Shown here in pieces: positions 54,901 to 63,621 of a stretch of DNA of 64,000 nt. A model generated the notes under the pieces. It was not told the DNA's origin. It made no database searches and saw only the letters and a list, made by a program, of their open reading frames with translations. This DNA comes from Mucilaginibacter sp. SJ (lineage in GTDB: Bacteria; Bacteroidota; Bacteroidia; Sphingobacteriales; Sphingobacteriaceae). The number at the start of each line of letters is the position of its first letter. The stretch's first letter is position 1. The stretch is taken from contig NZ_CP118631.1 of the NCBI RefSeq assembly GCF_028993635.1, positions 5,518,001 through 5,582,000 of the forward strand, in the 5' to 3' direction. Both the position numbers and the translations under genes were made by a program.

Positions 54901-55458
54901 AGCATAGAAGATATAGTATGCACCTATAACGGCGACAAACAATACCCGATGGTGCTGAGGCATGACCTGGTGGGCGAACTTCCTTATCTGAAGAAGAAAT
55001 ACCTGCGGTACGCCCAGTACAAGGAACAAACGATGGAAGATATATTTGGCAGGGAACTGTTACAAAAGATGGTTAAGCTGGATGCCTGCGAAATGCGGAG
55101 CAGTGTGCTGCTGAATAAGCGGAACGGCAAGTTCCTGATGAAGCCATTGCCGGTAGAGGCGCAGTTTTCGACGGTTTTTGGGTTGGTGGTGAAAGACTAT
55201 GATGGGGATGGAAAAAAGGACATTGTGCTGGGAGGCAACTTTTACCAGTCAAAACCGGAAGCAGGGATCTACGATGCCAGCTATGGATTGCTGCTTAAAG
55301 GAGATGGGAAAGGTGGCTTTACGGCAGTTAAGCCTCAGGTAAGCGGCATCGTAATAAAAGGGGCCGTACGTGATATGAAAGAGATTAAAGCCGGAAACAA
55401 TAAGCTGCTGATTGTAGCTAAAAATAATGATAAAACAGAGGTGTTAAGTTTTAAATAA
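51952..55458 (+). CDS. Giant FG-GAP/ASPIC-UnbV (CRTAC1-like) lipoprotein 1
   Basis: 1168 residues from ATG 51952; ATG 52069 may be the true start, since the lipobox (FLFLMGC) lies at about residue 64-70. It contains some 13 FG-GAP/VCBS blades with Ca-binding DxNxDG loops (DINNDGLPDVF, DVNGDGLLDIY, DYDHDGDLDCY, DVNGDGWDDIY, DIDGDGSPDIV, DYDGDGKKDIV) in two beta-propellers, separated by an ASPIC/UnbV domain at about residues 580-660 (VPSRGFESSVDTRLNFGLGK, VVKWPCGKQKV). It would be a surface or periplasmic carbohydrate-binding or scaffold protein. Its 3' half is almost the same DNA as gene 56026-59439. Confidence 0.9.
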   Translation: MIKRVLNIIPEPIVLLVYSPIKRSSPKVILFFTAFWRSVMAAKIYASCTEASYIRQVPFFAFLFLMGCNPIEPKKDEGNKLFSLLPSSSTGITFANDVKYTEQLNVYTYRNFYNGGGVGIGDINNDGLPDVFLCGNQKSNRLYLNKGNFQFEDITDKAGLSSAGVWSTGVTFADVNGDGLLDIYICKSGDFSGKNRSNQLFINNGNLTFTEKAAEYGLNNKGLCTHAVFFDYDHDGDLDCYLLNNSFRSVGNYDLIKDQRNTPDPLGGNKLYRNDGGHFTDVTQQAGIYSSKIGFGLGVTISDVNGDGWDDIYVSNDFFERDYLYINNHNGTFKECLTDAIRELSQNSMGADIADINNDGYPDIYVTDMLPEPESRLKTKTAFENWDKYQSDLQNGYYQQFLRNVLQLNQGPAMNKNLAQNKINFSEIGRLSGVHATDWSWGALISDMDNDGFKDIFVSNGIYKDLTDQDYIQFMANPIQVRKMMGSEKEVIKKLIDSMPSEAVPNYAYRNNGDLTFTNKAAEWGLGDPGFSNGSAYGDLNNDGALDLVVNNVNMPAFIYRNNSRKLEPANKYLKVVLQGEGKNRFGVGAQVTLYYNHTLNYQEQVPSRGFESSVDTRLNFGLGKIKEIDSIVVKWPCGKQKVLKGVKTNQTITVKEVESGLPGKAVRGAAGAKPVFEQSTDNHGIDFVHKENDFIDFDREKLIFQMHSADGPRIGKGDVNGDGLEDFYICGAKDQPGALYIQTRAGRFKRSNEKLFEQDKASEDTDCLFFDADGDGDQDLYVCSGGNEFSANSTDLIDRLYINDGKGNFSKSQQVLPSFQFESSSCVTAADVDGDGDQDLFVGVRLKPGEYGYPCKGYLLQNNGKGFFTDVTEERAPGLTELGMVTDAKWFDYDRDGKPDLVACGEYMPIRIFHNEGGRLKEVTREAGLEWSKGWWNRLEIADIDGDGSPDIVAGNHGLNSRFKASRAKPVSMYVGDFSGTGSIEDIVCTYNGDKQYPMVLRHDLVGELPYLKKKYLRYAQYKEQTMEDIFGRELLQKMVKLDACEMRSSVLLNKRNGKFLMKPLPVEAQFSTVFGLVVKDYDGDGKKDIVLGGNFYQSKPEAGIYDASYGLLLKGDGKGGFTAVKPQVSGIVIKGAVRDMKEIKAGNNKLLIVAKNNDKTEVLSFK
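53431..55442 (+). repeat. 2-kb direct duplication inside FG-GAP gene 1
   Basis: Collinear with 57373-59384 at a constant offset of 3942 bp and without an indel. By eye only two mismatches occur between about 53600 and 54480; the first 165 bp differ at roughly one base in twelve and the last part at a few per cent. Upstream of the block the two genes are clearly diverged. Confidence 0.92.
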
Positions 55459-55472
55459 GATGGTGGTTAACT

Positions 55473-56039
55473 ATGAGATATTTTAAAGGGACCCTGGTTG
55501 TTTTATGCCTCATTTCCGTGTTTTCTTGTAATTCAGACGACAGAAAGTATGAAAACGTAGTAGCGAGTGAACTTTCGCGGGGGGTGCGGAGAGATAGCCT
55601 GTTTCAGGGAATAAAATTAGGGATGACCTCAAAAGAGTTTTACACCCATTGTTGGGAAATGAATAAAAAAGGGATTTTTTTTGCAGGCCCCGGCAATACA
55701 ACAGTTTTATATAAACTAAATAAGGAATTAAAATATCCGGCTTCCATGAATTTCTACCCTGATTTTCGGCAAGGTAAGATTAGCAAAATGAGAGTGAGTT
55801 TTAGTTACGATGCTTTCGCCCCTTGGAATAAACAAATGTTTGCTGATAGCTTGCAGTTGGATGTATTAAGTATGCTGAAAAAATGGTATAAGGAAAAGGA
55901 TTTTATCCGTATAACGGACCCGGCTAAAGGGACGATTTTTGTGCAGGTAGATGGTAATCGCAGAATTATCATCGGGAAATATGATGACGCCCACGTAAAA
56001 GTAGATTACACTGATTTACTGACAGATGAAAAAAAATAA
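55473..56039 (+). CDS. Small lipoprotein of unknown function
   Basis: 188 residues with lipobox VFSC at about residue 16-19. The mature part has GIKLGMTSKEFYTHCWEMN, a stretch like those in small periplasmic proteins of Bacteroidetes, and alternating strands (KISKMRVSFSYDA, TIFVQVDGNRRIIIGKYDD). No family is recognised. It sits 14 bp after FG-GAP gene 1 and its last 14 bp overlap FG-GAP gene 2, so it is coupled to both. Confidence 0.8.
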   Translation: MRYFKGTLVVLCLISVFSCNSDDRKYENVVASELSRGVRRDSLFQGIKLGMTSKEFYTHCWEMNKKGIFFAGPGNTTVLYKLNKELKYPASMNFYPDFRQGKISKMRVSFSYDAFAPWNKQMFADSLQLDVLSMLKKWYKEKDFIRITDPAKGTIFVQVDGNRRIIIGKYDDAHVKVDYTDLLTDEKK

Positions 56040-59000
56040 GGTGAATTTTACTTTTTTGACAGAAAAAACTATTCATGATGTTTTTAGCATCAGATACTGT
56101 TTTGTGTTCTTTTTATTGGCTTTAACCAGTTGCCAAAAAAAGCAAAGCGGAGGCGGTAATAAGCTTTTTGAACTTTTAAATTCCAATGAAACGCATATCG
56201 ATTTTGTTAACCAATTATCGTATGATGCTAATTTCAATATTTTTACTTACCGTAATTTTTATAACGGTGGCGGTGTAGCAATAGGGGATATCAATAATGA
56301 CGGATTACCGGATATTTTTTTGGTAGGTAACATGGTGCCCAGTCACCTCTATTTAAACAAAGGCAATTTTCAGTTTGAAGACATAACCGGGAAAGCCGGA
56401 ATCACTAAGCTCGGCAGATGGTCTACCGGTGTTACTATGGCCGATGTTAATGGTGATGGATTGTTAGATATTTATGTTTGCAATAATGGCGATGTTAAAG
56501 GCGATCATAAGCAGAATGAATTATACATCAACAACGGTAATCTCACCTTTACCGAAAGGGCAAAGGAATATGGAATTGGCGTAAATGGATACTCAACCCA
56601 CGCTGTTTTCTTTGATTATGATCATGACGGAGACCTGGATCTCTTTATGTTAAGCAATTCTTTTAAGGCAATCGGTAGCTTTAATATTCAGAATAATGAA
56701 CGGAATAAAAGAGATTTATTAGGTGGGCAAAAATTATTCAGGAATGATGGCGGCCATTTTATCGATGTGAGTGAACAGGCCGGTATTTATGGTAGTGTGA
56801 TTGGTTTTGGTTTGGGGGTAAGTGTGGGAGATGTAAATGGGGATGGCTGGGACGACATCTATGTTTCCAACGATTTTTTTGAACGTGATTACCTGTACAT
56901 CAATAATCACAACGGTACCTTTAAAGAATCGCTTGAGGATCAGATGAAAAGCATTAGTAATGCATCAATGGGGGCCGACCTGGCCGACATCAACAACGAT
57001 GCACATCCTGATATTTTTGTGACGGATATGCTTCCGGCATCAGAATCAAGGCTTAAAACAAATACCACTTTTGAAAACTGGGATAAATACCAGCTTGATT
57101 TAAGATATGATTATTATCACCAGTTTACCAGGAACACGCTCCAATTAAATAATGGCAACGGAACTTTTAGCGAGATAGGCCGGCTTGCAGGTGTTCATGC
57201 AACCGATTGGAGCTGGGGAGCGTTGATCACTGACCTTGACAATGATGGATTCAAAGATGTTTTTATCGCTAACGGTATTTATAAGGACTTAACAAACCAG
57301 GACTATATTCAACGTTTATCCGATCGGAACGTGATGGGAAGTGTTTGGACAAATAAAGGCATAAATTACAAGAAGCTAATAGATAGTATGCCCTCGGAGG
57401 CTGTGCCTAACTACGCCTACCGTAACAATGGGGACCTGACATTTACCAATAAGGCAGCCGAATGGGGACTTGGAGATCCGGGTTTTTCGAATGGCTCGGC
57501 GTATGGTGATTTAAATAATGATGGGGCGCTTGACCTGGTGGTGAACAATGTAAATATGCCGGCCTTTATCTACCGAAACAACAGCAGGAAGCTGGAGCCG
57601 GCGAATAAATATTTGAAAGTAGTATTGCAGGGCGAGGGGAAGAACCGCTTTGGCGTAGGGGCGCAGGTAACGTTATACTATAATCATACCTTAAACTACC
57701 AGGAGCAGGTTCCGTCTCGGGGATTTGAATCGAGCGTAGACACCCGGTTGAATTTCGGGTTGGGTAAAATAAAGGAGATCGATTCGATAGTGGTAAAATG
57801 GCCTTGCGGTAAGCAGAAAGTATTAAAAGGAGTAAAAACGAACCAAACCATCACGGTAAAGGAGGTTGAATCAGGACTGCCCGGGAAAGCGGTGAGGGGG
57901 GCAGCCGGTGCAAAGCCGGTGTTTGAGCAGAGTACAGATAACCATGGGATAGACTTTGTGCACAAGGAAAATGACTTTATAGATTTTGACAGGGAAAAGC
58001 TGATCTTCCAGATGCATTCGGCGGATGGTCCGCGGATAGGTAAAGGCGATGTCAACGGCGATGGTTTGGAAGACTTCTATATCTGCGGGGCCAAAGATCA
58101 GCCAGGCGCATTATATATCCAAACCCGGGCGGGTCGTTTTAAACGGAGCAACGAAAAGCTGTTTGAGCAGGATAAGGCCAGTGAAGATACAGACTGTTTG
58201 TTTTTCGACGCGGATGGCGACGGGGACCAGGACCTGTATGTATGCAGCGGAGGCAATGAGTTCTCGGCTAACTCGACGGATCTGATCGACCGGCTATATA
58301 TCAATGATGGGAAGGGTAATTTCAGCAAATCGCAACAGGTGCTGCCGTCATTTCAGTTTGAGAGCAGCTCCTGCGTAACGGCAGCAGATGTTGACGGGGA
58401 CGGGGACCAGGACCTGTTTGTTGGAGTGCGGTTAAAGCCGGGTGAATATGGCTACCCGTGCAAGGGTTATCTCCTGCAGAACAATGGCAAAGGCTTTTTT
58501 ACAGATGTAACCGACGAGAGGGCCCCGGGCTTAACGGAATTGGGTATGGTTACGGATGCCAAATGGTTTGATTATGACCGTGACGGAAAACCAGACCTGG
58601 TAACCTGCGGGGAGTATATGCCGATCCGGATATTCCATAATGAAGGTGGGCGTTTAAAGGAAGTAACGCGCGAAGCGGGCCTGGAGTGGAGTAATGGGTG
58701 GTGGAACCGCCTGGAGATTGCAGACATAGACGGCGATGGTTACCCGGATATAGTAGCCGGCAATCACGGGCTAAACTCCAGGTTTAAGGCAACCCGAGCG
58801 AAGCCGGTAAGCATGTATGTGGGGGACTTTAGCGGCACGGGCAGCATAGAAGATATAGTATGCACCTATAACGGCGACAAACAATACCCGATGGTACTGA
58901 GGCACGACCTGGTAGGCGAACTTCCTTATCTGAAGAAGAAATACCTGCGGTATGCCCAGTACAAGGAACAAACGATGGAAGATATATTTGGCAGGGACCT

Positions 59001-59439
59001 GTTACAAAAGATGGTTAAGCTGGATGCCTGCGAAATGCGGAGCAGTGTGCTGCTGAATAAGCGGAACGGCAAGTTCCTGATGAAGCCATTGCCGGTGGAG
59101 GCGCAGTTTTCGACGGTTTTTGGGCTGGTGGTGAAAGACTATGACGGGGATGGAAAAAAGGACATTGTGCTGGGAGGCAACTTTTACCAGTCAAAACCGG
59201 AAGCAGGAATCTACGATGCCAGCTATGGATTGCTGCTTAAAGGAGATGGGAAAGGTGGCTTTACGGCAGTTAAGCCTCAGGTAAGCGGCATCGTAATAAA
59301 AGGGGCGGTACGTGATATAAAAGAGATTAAAGCCGGAAACAATAAGCTGCTGATCGTAGCTAAAAATAATGATAAAACAGAGGTACTGGTAAAGGCTCGG
59401 GATAAAAAACGAGTAAATGGAATACAGTATAGAGAATAG
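56026..59439 (+). CDS. Giant FG-GAP/ASPIC-UnbV (CRTAC1-like) lipoprotein 2
   Basis: 1137 residues; lipobox LALTSC at about residue 31-36. Same architecture as the protein from 51952: N-terminal FG-GAP propeller (DINNDGLPDIF, DVNGDGLLDIY, DYDHDGDLDLF, DVNGDGWDDIY), ASPIC/UnbV domain, second propeller. From KLIDSMPSEAVPNYAYRN to near the end it is almost residue-for-residue the same as protein 1, while the first ~450 residues differ at perhaps a third of positions. A different N-terminal propeller on the same C-terminal half could mean two related ligands or partners. The C-terminus is slightly longer and basic. Confidence 0.9.
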   Translation: MKKNKVNFTFLTEKTIHDVFSIRYCFVFFLLALTSCQKKQSGGGNKLFELLNSNETHIDFVNQLSYDANFNIFTYRNFYNGGGVAIGDINNDGLPDIFLVGNMVPSHLYLNKGNFQFEDITGKAGITKLGRWSTGVTMADVNGDGLLDIYVCNNGDVKGDHKQNELYINNGNLTFTERAKEYGIGVNGYSTHAVFFDYDHDGDLDLFMLSNSFKAIGSFNIQNNERNKRDLLGGQKLFRNDGGHFIDVSEQAGIYGSVIGFGLGVSVGDVNGDGWDDIYVSNDFFERDYLYINNHNGTFKESLEDQMKSISNASMGADLADINNDAHPDIFVTDMLPASESRLKTNTTFENWDKYQLDLRYDYYHQFTRNTLQLNNGNGTFSEIGRLAGVHATDWSWGALITDLDNDGFKDVFIANGIYKDLTNQDYIQRLSDRNVMGSVWTNKGINYKKLIDSMPSEAVPNYAYRNNGDLTFTNKAAEWGLGDPGFSNGSAYGDLNNDGALDLVVNNVNMPAFIYRNNSRKLEPANKYLKVVLQGEGKNRFGVGAQVTLYYNHTLNYQEQVPSRGFESSVDTRLNFGLGKIKEIDSIVVKWPCGKQKVLKGVKTNQTITVKEVESGLPGKAVRGAAGAKPVFEQSTDNHGIDFVHKENDFIDFDREKLIFQMHSADGPRIGKGDVNGDGLEDFYICGAKDQPGALYIQTRAGRFKRSNEKLFEQDKASEDTDCLFFDADGDGDQDLYVCSGGNEFSANSTDLIDRLYINDGKGNFSKSQQVLPSFQFESSSCVTAADVDGDGDQDLFVGVRLKPGEYGYPCKGYLLQNNGKGFFTDVTDERAPGLTELGMVTDAKWFDYDRDGKPDLVTCGEYMPIRIFHNEGGRLKEVTREAGLEWSNGWWNRLEIADIDGDGYPDIVAGNHGLNSRFKATRAKPVSMYVGDFSGTGSIEDIVCTYNGDKQYPMVLRHDLVGELPYLKKKYLRYAQYKEQTMEDIFGRDLLQKMVKLDACEMRSSVLLNKRNGKFLMKPLPVEAQFSTVFGLVVKDYDGDGKKDIVLGGNFYQSKPEAGIYDASYGLLLKGDGKGGFTAVKPQVSGIVIKGAVRDIKEIKAGNNKLLIVAKNNDKTEVLVKARDKKRVNGIQYRE
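57373..59384 (+). repeat. 2-kb direct duplication inside FG-GAP gene 2
   Basis: Partner of 53431-55442; see that entry for the distribution of mismatches. The two copies are in direct orientation, so recombination between them would delete the small lipoprotein gene and fuse the two large genes in frame. Confidence 0.92.
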
Positions 59440-59615
59440 TGATAAAATAAAATTACCTGCATTGTAAATAGGGTGGTAGTAAAATACAACCGAATTACCA
59501 TCGTTGAATGATGAGCGGATAATTATACAATCCGAAGAAGCAGAAATTTATTACCGAAAAATAGAAATTGCCGAACTATAATTTAACCGAATGCCATAAA
59601 TCTAAATATAGTCAA

Positions 59616-61346
59616 ATGCCAATAGATTCATTGAACGTAAATACCAAAGCTAAAATTCAAAACACCTACGATGCTATTGTAATCGGCTCGGGGATTAGCG
59701 GCGGATGGGCTGCAAAGGAATTAACCGAAAAAGGCCTGAAAGTATTAATGCTTGAACGCGGCCGTAATTATGAGCATATAAAGGATTATGTTACCGCTAC
59801 AAAAGATCCATGGGAATTTGAACACCGGGGCAACGCTACCTTACAGCAGAAAACGGATAACCCTGTTATATCCCGGGATTGGGCCATGTATGGGACTGCG
59901 GCCCAGGAACCCCTGATGAAGTCATGGGTAAATGAAAAAGATTGTCCCTATGTGGAAGTTAAACCGTTTACGTGGTGGCGTTCATATCAGTTAGGCGGAA
60001 GGTCTACTTTATGGGGGCGGCAAAGCTACCGGTGGAGCGATTTTGATTTTGAAGCTAATGCAAAAGATGGTATTGCTGTTGATTGGCCTATTCGTTATAA
60101 AGAACTGGCGCCATGGTATGACTATGTAGAAAAATTTGCCGGAATAAGTGGATCGACGGAGGGCCTGCCTCATTTACCCGATGGACACTACTTGCCGCCT
60201 ATGCAACTAAATTGTGTGGAAAGAGATGTGGCATCAAGAATAAAAGCTTTTTACAAGGGGCAGCGCCACATGTTTATAGGCCGCGTGGCCAATCTTACCG
60301 CGCCTATCCAGGCAAGAACGCAGTGTCAGTTTAGAAACCGGTGCTGGGAGGGTTGCCCATTTGGCGGCTATTTCAGTACACAATCTTCAACGCTGCCCGC
60401 AGCAATGGCAACGGGTAACCTTACCGTGAGGCCATGGTCAATCGTAACCAAAATTTTGTACGATAAAGACACCAGCAAAGCGACGGGTGTTGAGGTGCTG
60501 GATGGCGAAACGAATAAAACCTATGAATTTTATTCAAAAATTGTATTCCTGAATGCTTCTGCACTGAACAGTGCATGGGTTTTGATGAATACCGCAACAG
60601 ATGTATGGCACGGCGGATTGGGCAGTAGCAGCGGCGAATTAGGACATAATATTATGGATCATCATTATATGCTCGGCGCACAAGGAACAATAGAAGGCTT
60701 CGAAGACAAATACTATTTTGGCCGCAGAGCGAATGGTTTTTATATTCCCCGTTTTGTGAACTTGTTTGGTGATAAAAGAGACTTCCTGCGCGGCTACGGT
60801 TATCAGGGAAGCGCCAGCAGGGACGGCTGGAGCCGGGATGTTGCGGAAATGAATATTGGCGCTGATTTTAAAGATGCACTTACAGAACCTGGTGCATGGC
60901 ATATCGGAGCGACAGGTTTTGGTGAAATTTTGCCCTATCACGATAACAAAATAACGCTTAATAAAGATGTGAAAGATAAGTGGGGGCTGCCTGTGCTTTC
61001 AATGGATGCGGGTTTGAAAGAGAATGAGCTAAGTATGCGTAAGGACATTATTAAAGAATTGGTGGCAATGTATGAAGCGGCCGGCGTAAAGAATATCACA
61101 ACCTGGGATAAAAATTATGCAATTGGCCAGGGCATTCACGAGATGGGGAGTGCACGTATGGGTAAAGATCCAAAAACATCGGTACTCAACGCGCACAACC
61201 AGGTTTGGGACGCGCAAAATGTGTTTGTAACTGATGGGGCCTGCATGACTTCAAGCGCTTGTCAAAACCCATCGCTCACCTATATGGCGCTTACCGCACG
61301 TGCGGCTCACTATGCGGTGGATGAGTTGAAAAAAGGCAATTTATAA
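59616..61346 (+). CDS. GMC-family FAD-dependent oxidoreductase
   Basis: 576 residues from ATG 59616; an in-frame TTG at 59568 is unlikely. The N-terminal FAD motif is AIVIGSGISGGWAAKELTEK with Gly24, followed by LMLERGRNYEH. The QLGGRSTLWGRQSYRWSDFD segment is the second flavin signature. The C-terminal domain has catalytic His508 (QGIHEMGSARMG) and Asn551 (SACQNPSLTYMALT). This group includes glucose, gluconate and glycoside 3-dehydrogenases of Bacteroidetes. No signal peptide or Tat motif is visible at the chosen start, and the small Tat-exported subunit 3 that often precedes such genes is missing. It probably oxidises a sugar or polyol brought in by the SusCD pair. Confidence 0.92.
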   Translation: MPIDSLNVNTKAKIQNTYDAIVIGSGISGGWAAKELTEKGLKVLMLERGRNYEHIKDYVTATKDPWEFEHRGNATLQQKTDNPVISRDWAMYGTAAQEPLMKSWVNEKDCPYVEVKPFTWWRSYQLGGRSTLWGRQSYRWSDFDFEANAKDGIAVDWPIRYKELAPWYDYVEKFAGISGSTEGLPHLPDGHYLPPMQLNCVERDVASRIKAFYKGQRHMFIGRVANLTAPIQARTQCQFRNRCWEGCPFGGYFSTQSSTLPAAMATGNLTVRPWSIVTKILYDKDTSKATGVEVLDGETNKTYEFYSKIVFLNASALNSAWVLMNTATDVWHGGLGSSSGELGHNIMDHHYMLGAQGTIEGFEDKYYFGRRANGFYIPRFVNLFGDKRDFLRGYGYQGSASRDGWSRDVAEMNIGADFKDALTEPGAWHIGATGFGEILPYHDNKITLNKDVKDKWGLPVLSMDAGLKENELSMRKDIIKELVAMYEAAGVKNITTWDKNYAIGQGIHEMGSARMGKDPKTSVLNAHNQVWDAQNVFVTDGACMTSSACQNPSLTYMALTARAAHYAVDELKKGNL

Positions 61347-61456
61347 GCGACATATTTAAGTTTTTGATTTTAATAATTAACCTAACAGTCATTCAAATGA
61401 AATAAAAAGCACCGTTTTATATAATAGCTATGCTGCATCACAATTAATAAATTTCT

Positions 61457-62812
61457 ATGAATCGTTTTTTACTTTGGCTTTCAGGGATTATCATTTTGCT
61501 TAGTTCCTGCAAAAAAACTGATTATCAAAGGATAACTGATAATCCGGAATTGTACCGTATTACGGAAAAAAAGTTAAATGCCATTATACTTGAAAATAAT
61601 TTCCCGCCGGTTATCGCTTCACGTAACTATGCATATGCTAACATTGCCGCATACGAGGTAATATCCGCCCAAGACCCTAAAAAATTCCGGTCGTTGGCAG
61701 GTCAAATCAAGCATTTAACAGGTACACCAAAACCTGCTCCGGATGTTGAAATTGATTACCCTTTTGCATCCCTGCTTGCGTTTTGTTATGTAGGAAATGC
61801 GGTTACATTTCCTGAGGGGAGTATGGATGAATATGTCGATGCATTAAAAAAGAAAGCAAAAGATGGCGGAATGCCTTCTGATGTATTTGAGCATTCGGTT
61901 GATTATTCAAATGAAGTTGCAAAGCACATTATGAAATGGAGCAAAACGGATCATTATGCACAAACACGATCCGCCAACAAATACACGGTAACAAAAAAAG
62001 AAGGGCGTTGGGTACCTACACCACCTATGTATTCACAAGCATTGGAACCACATTGGGGAGAGATCAGGCCTTTAATACTCGATTCTGCTTCGCAAGTGGC
62101 GCCGCCACCACCTCCTTTATTTGATATGAAGGACATAAATAGTCAGTTTTATAAGGACGTATTAGATGTAGAGTCTATTGGTACAAATCTTACCAAAGAG
62201 CAAAAACACATCGCTGATTTTTGGGATGATAATGCCTTTAAGTTAAACGTTGTCGGACATGCTACCTTCGGAACTAAGAAGTTCTCACCGGGCGGGCATT
62301 GGATGAATATCGTGGGGATAGCCTCAGAAACGTGCAAGGCCGATTTTAGCAGCACAGTTTGTGCATATACTGAAACATCGATTGCTTTATTCGATGCATT
62401 TATCAACTGCTGGTATTTTAAGTATAAATATAATTTAGTTCGGCCCGAGACTGTAATAACCAAATACTTGGACCCTGACTGGAAAACCTATATTCAAACG
62501 CCCTCATTCCCTGAATATGTAAGCGGTCATGCTGTAATCTCGGCAGCAGCAGCGGAGATTTTGACCGGCCAATTCGGAGATAATTTTGCCTACCGGGATA
62601 CATCAGAGACTGAGTTTGGAATAGCACCCCGTAGCTTTAAATCTTTTAGGGAAGCAGCAATGGAAGCGGGTATTTCGCGCGTCTATGGCGGCATACATTT
62701 TAAAAATTCCTGCATAGTTGGAACAGAAGAAGGTAAGCAGGTTGGGCAACTGGTATTAAACAGATTACATATGAAGATTAAATTGCATGAAAAAGAATTT
62801 GTATCTCAATAA
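61457..62812 (+). CDS. Vanadium-dependent haloperoxidase/PAP2-superfamily lipoprotein
   Basis: 451 residues with lipobox LLSSC (Cys about residue 18). The three phosphate/vanadate-binding motifs are complete: KYKYNLVRP with Lys322 and Arg329, EYVSGHA with Ser356-Gly-His358, and SRVYGGIHF with Arg408 and His414. The helical architecture matches the VCPO-like branch of the PAP2 superfamily, whose members either oxidise halides with bound vanadate or hydrolyse phosphate esters. An extracytoplasmic lipoprotein position fits both. It lies 110 bp behind the GMC gene and ends the co-directional locus. Confidence 0.88.
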   Translation: MNRFLLWLSGIIILLSSCKKTDYQRITDNPELYRITEKKLNAIILENNFPPVIASRNYAYANIAAYEVISAQDPKKFRSLAGQIKHLTGTPKPAPDVEIDYPFASLLAFCYVGNAVTFPEGSMDEYVDALKKKAKDGGMPSDVFEHSVDYSNEVAKHIMKWSKTDHYAQTRSANKYTVTKKEGRWVPTPPMYSQALEPHWGEIRPLILDSASQVAPPPPPLFDMKDINSQFYKDVLDVESIGTNLTKEQKHIADFWDDNAFKLNVVGHATFGTKKFSPGGHWMNIVGIASETCKADFSSTVCAYTETSIALFDAFINCWYFKYKYNLVRPETVITKYLDPDWKTYIQTPSFPEYVSGHAVISAAAAEILTGQFGDNFAYRDTSETEFGIAPRSFKSFREAAMEAGISRVYGGIHFKNSCIVGTEEGKQVGQLVLNRLHMKIKLHEKEFVSQ

Positions 62813-62938
62813 TTAATTAATGCGCTTTAAGTTTCCGTATCATTTATTTATGTTAACGATTAGTATATTTTCGGTTTACTTTATTTAAATCTTAGTCCCA
62901 TTCATTCAATGTTCTCTGTTTCATCGACAGGATCGATG

Positions 62939-63610
62939 TTAATATCCAATTTCAACTGTTGCCTGGTAAGTATCCCGGTTAGCAATGTTATTGATGATAA
63001 AGTGCGCAACATCGGCCCTTGATATTTTGAGGCAGTTTTTAAGAAATGCATTAATAGCTATGCGATATACGCCGGTAACAGTCTGGTTTGTAAGCTGCGG
63101 GGGCCTAATGATAGTCCAGCTAATGTTACTGTTTTTTATCAGAATCTCCATTTTAAGCAAATCGGTATACATGTGTTTCAGCAGTTTTTGAACTACATGT
63201 TTTTCAATAAGCCTGATATAAAATGGGAGTACCGGACTTATTTCAATTGCACTGGCCGAGATCAGGAATATGCGTTTTATGCCTTTTTGTTCCATCGCTT
63301 TTAAAACATTGGCATTGCCCTGCGAATACAAAGTTGTGGGTTTATCTGATCCGAAACCACCGGCTACACCTATTGCCGAAACCACAGCATCCTGGTTTTC
63401 AAAATGATTTTCAAATGTGCCGGGTTGCATAACATCGCCGCTTACTTTTTTCAGATTGGGGTGCTCGATTGCTAATTTGGCCGGGTTTCGTAATATTGCG
63501 GTAACCAGGTACCCCGCGTGAAGGGCTTGTTCAACACACTGCCTGCCAATGCCACCGTTTGCGCCTACAATTACTAACCTATAAATAGGGGTGTTTTGTT
63601 GCTTTTTCAT
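62939..63610 (-). CDS. NAD(P)-binding NmrA/epimerase-like protein
   Basis: 223 residues. The start LVIVGANGGIGRQCVEQALH is a Rossmann nucleotide loop of the GxxGxxG type found in atypical SDRs; VVSAIGVAGGFGSDKPTTLY and IFLISASAIEISP are the following strands, and TIIRPPQLTNQTVTGVYRI the late region. There is no YxxxK catalytic pair that I can see, so it may be a sensor or NADH-binding protein (NmrA or SDR_a5 type). It starts 11 bp after the stop codon of the membrane-protein gene and is likely in one operon with it. Confidence 0.85.
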   Translation of the reverse strand: MKKQQNTPIYRLVIVGANGGIGRQCVEQALHAGYLVTAILRNPAKLAIEHPNLKKVSGDVMQPGTFENHFENQDAVVSAIGVAGGFGSDKPTTLYSQGNANVLKAMEQKGIKRIFLISASAIEISPVLPFYIRLIEKHVVQKLLKHMYTDLLKMEILIKNSNISWTIIRPPQLTNQTVTGVYRIAINAFLKNCLKISRADVAHFIINNIANRDTYQATVEIGY

Positions 63611-63621
63611 TTTTTTGGCGA

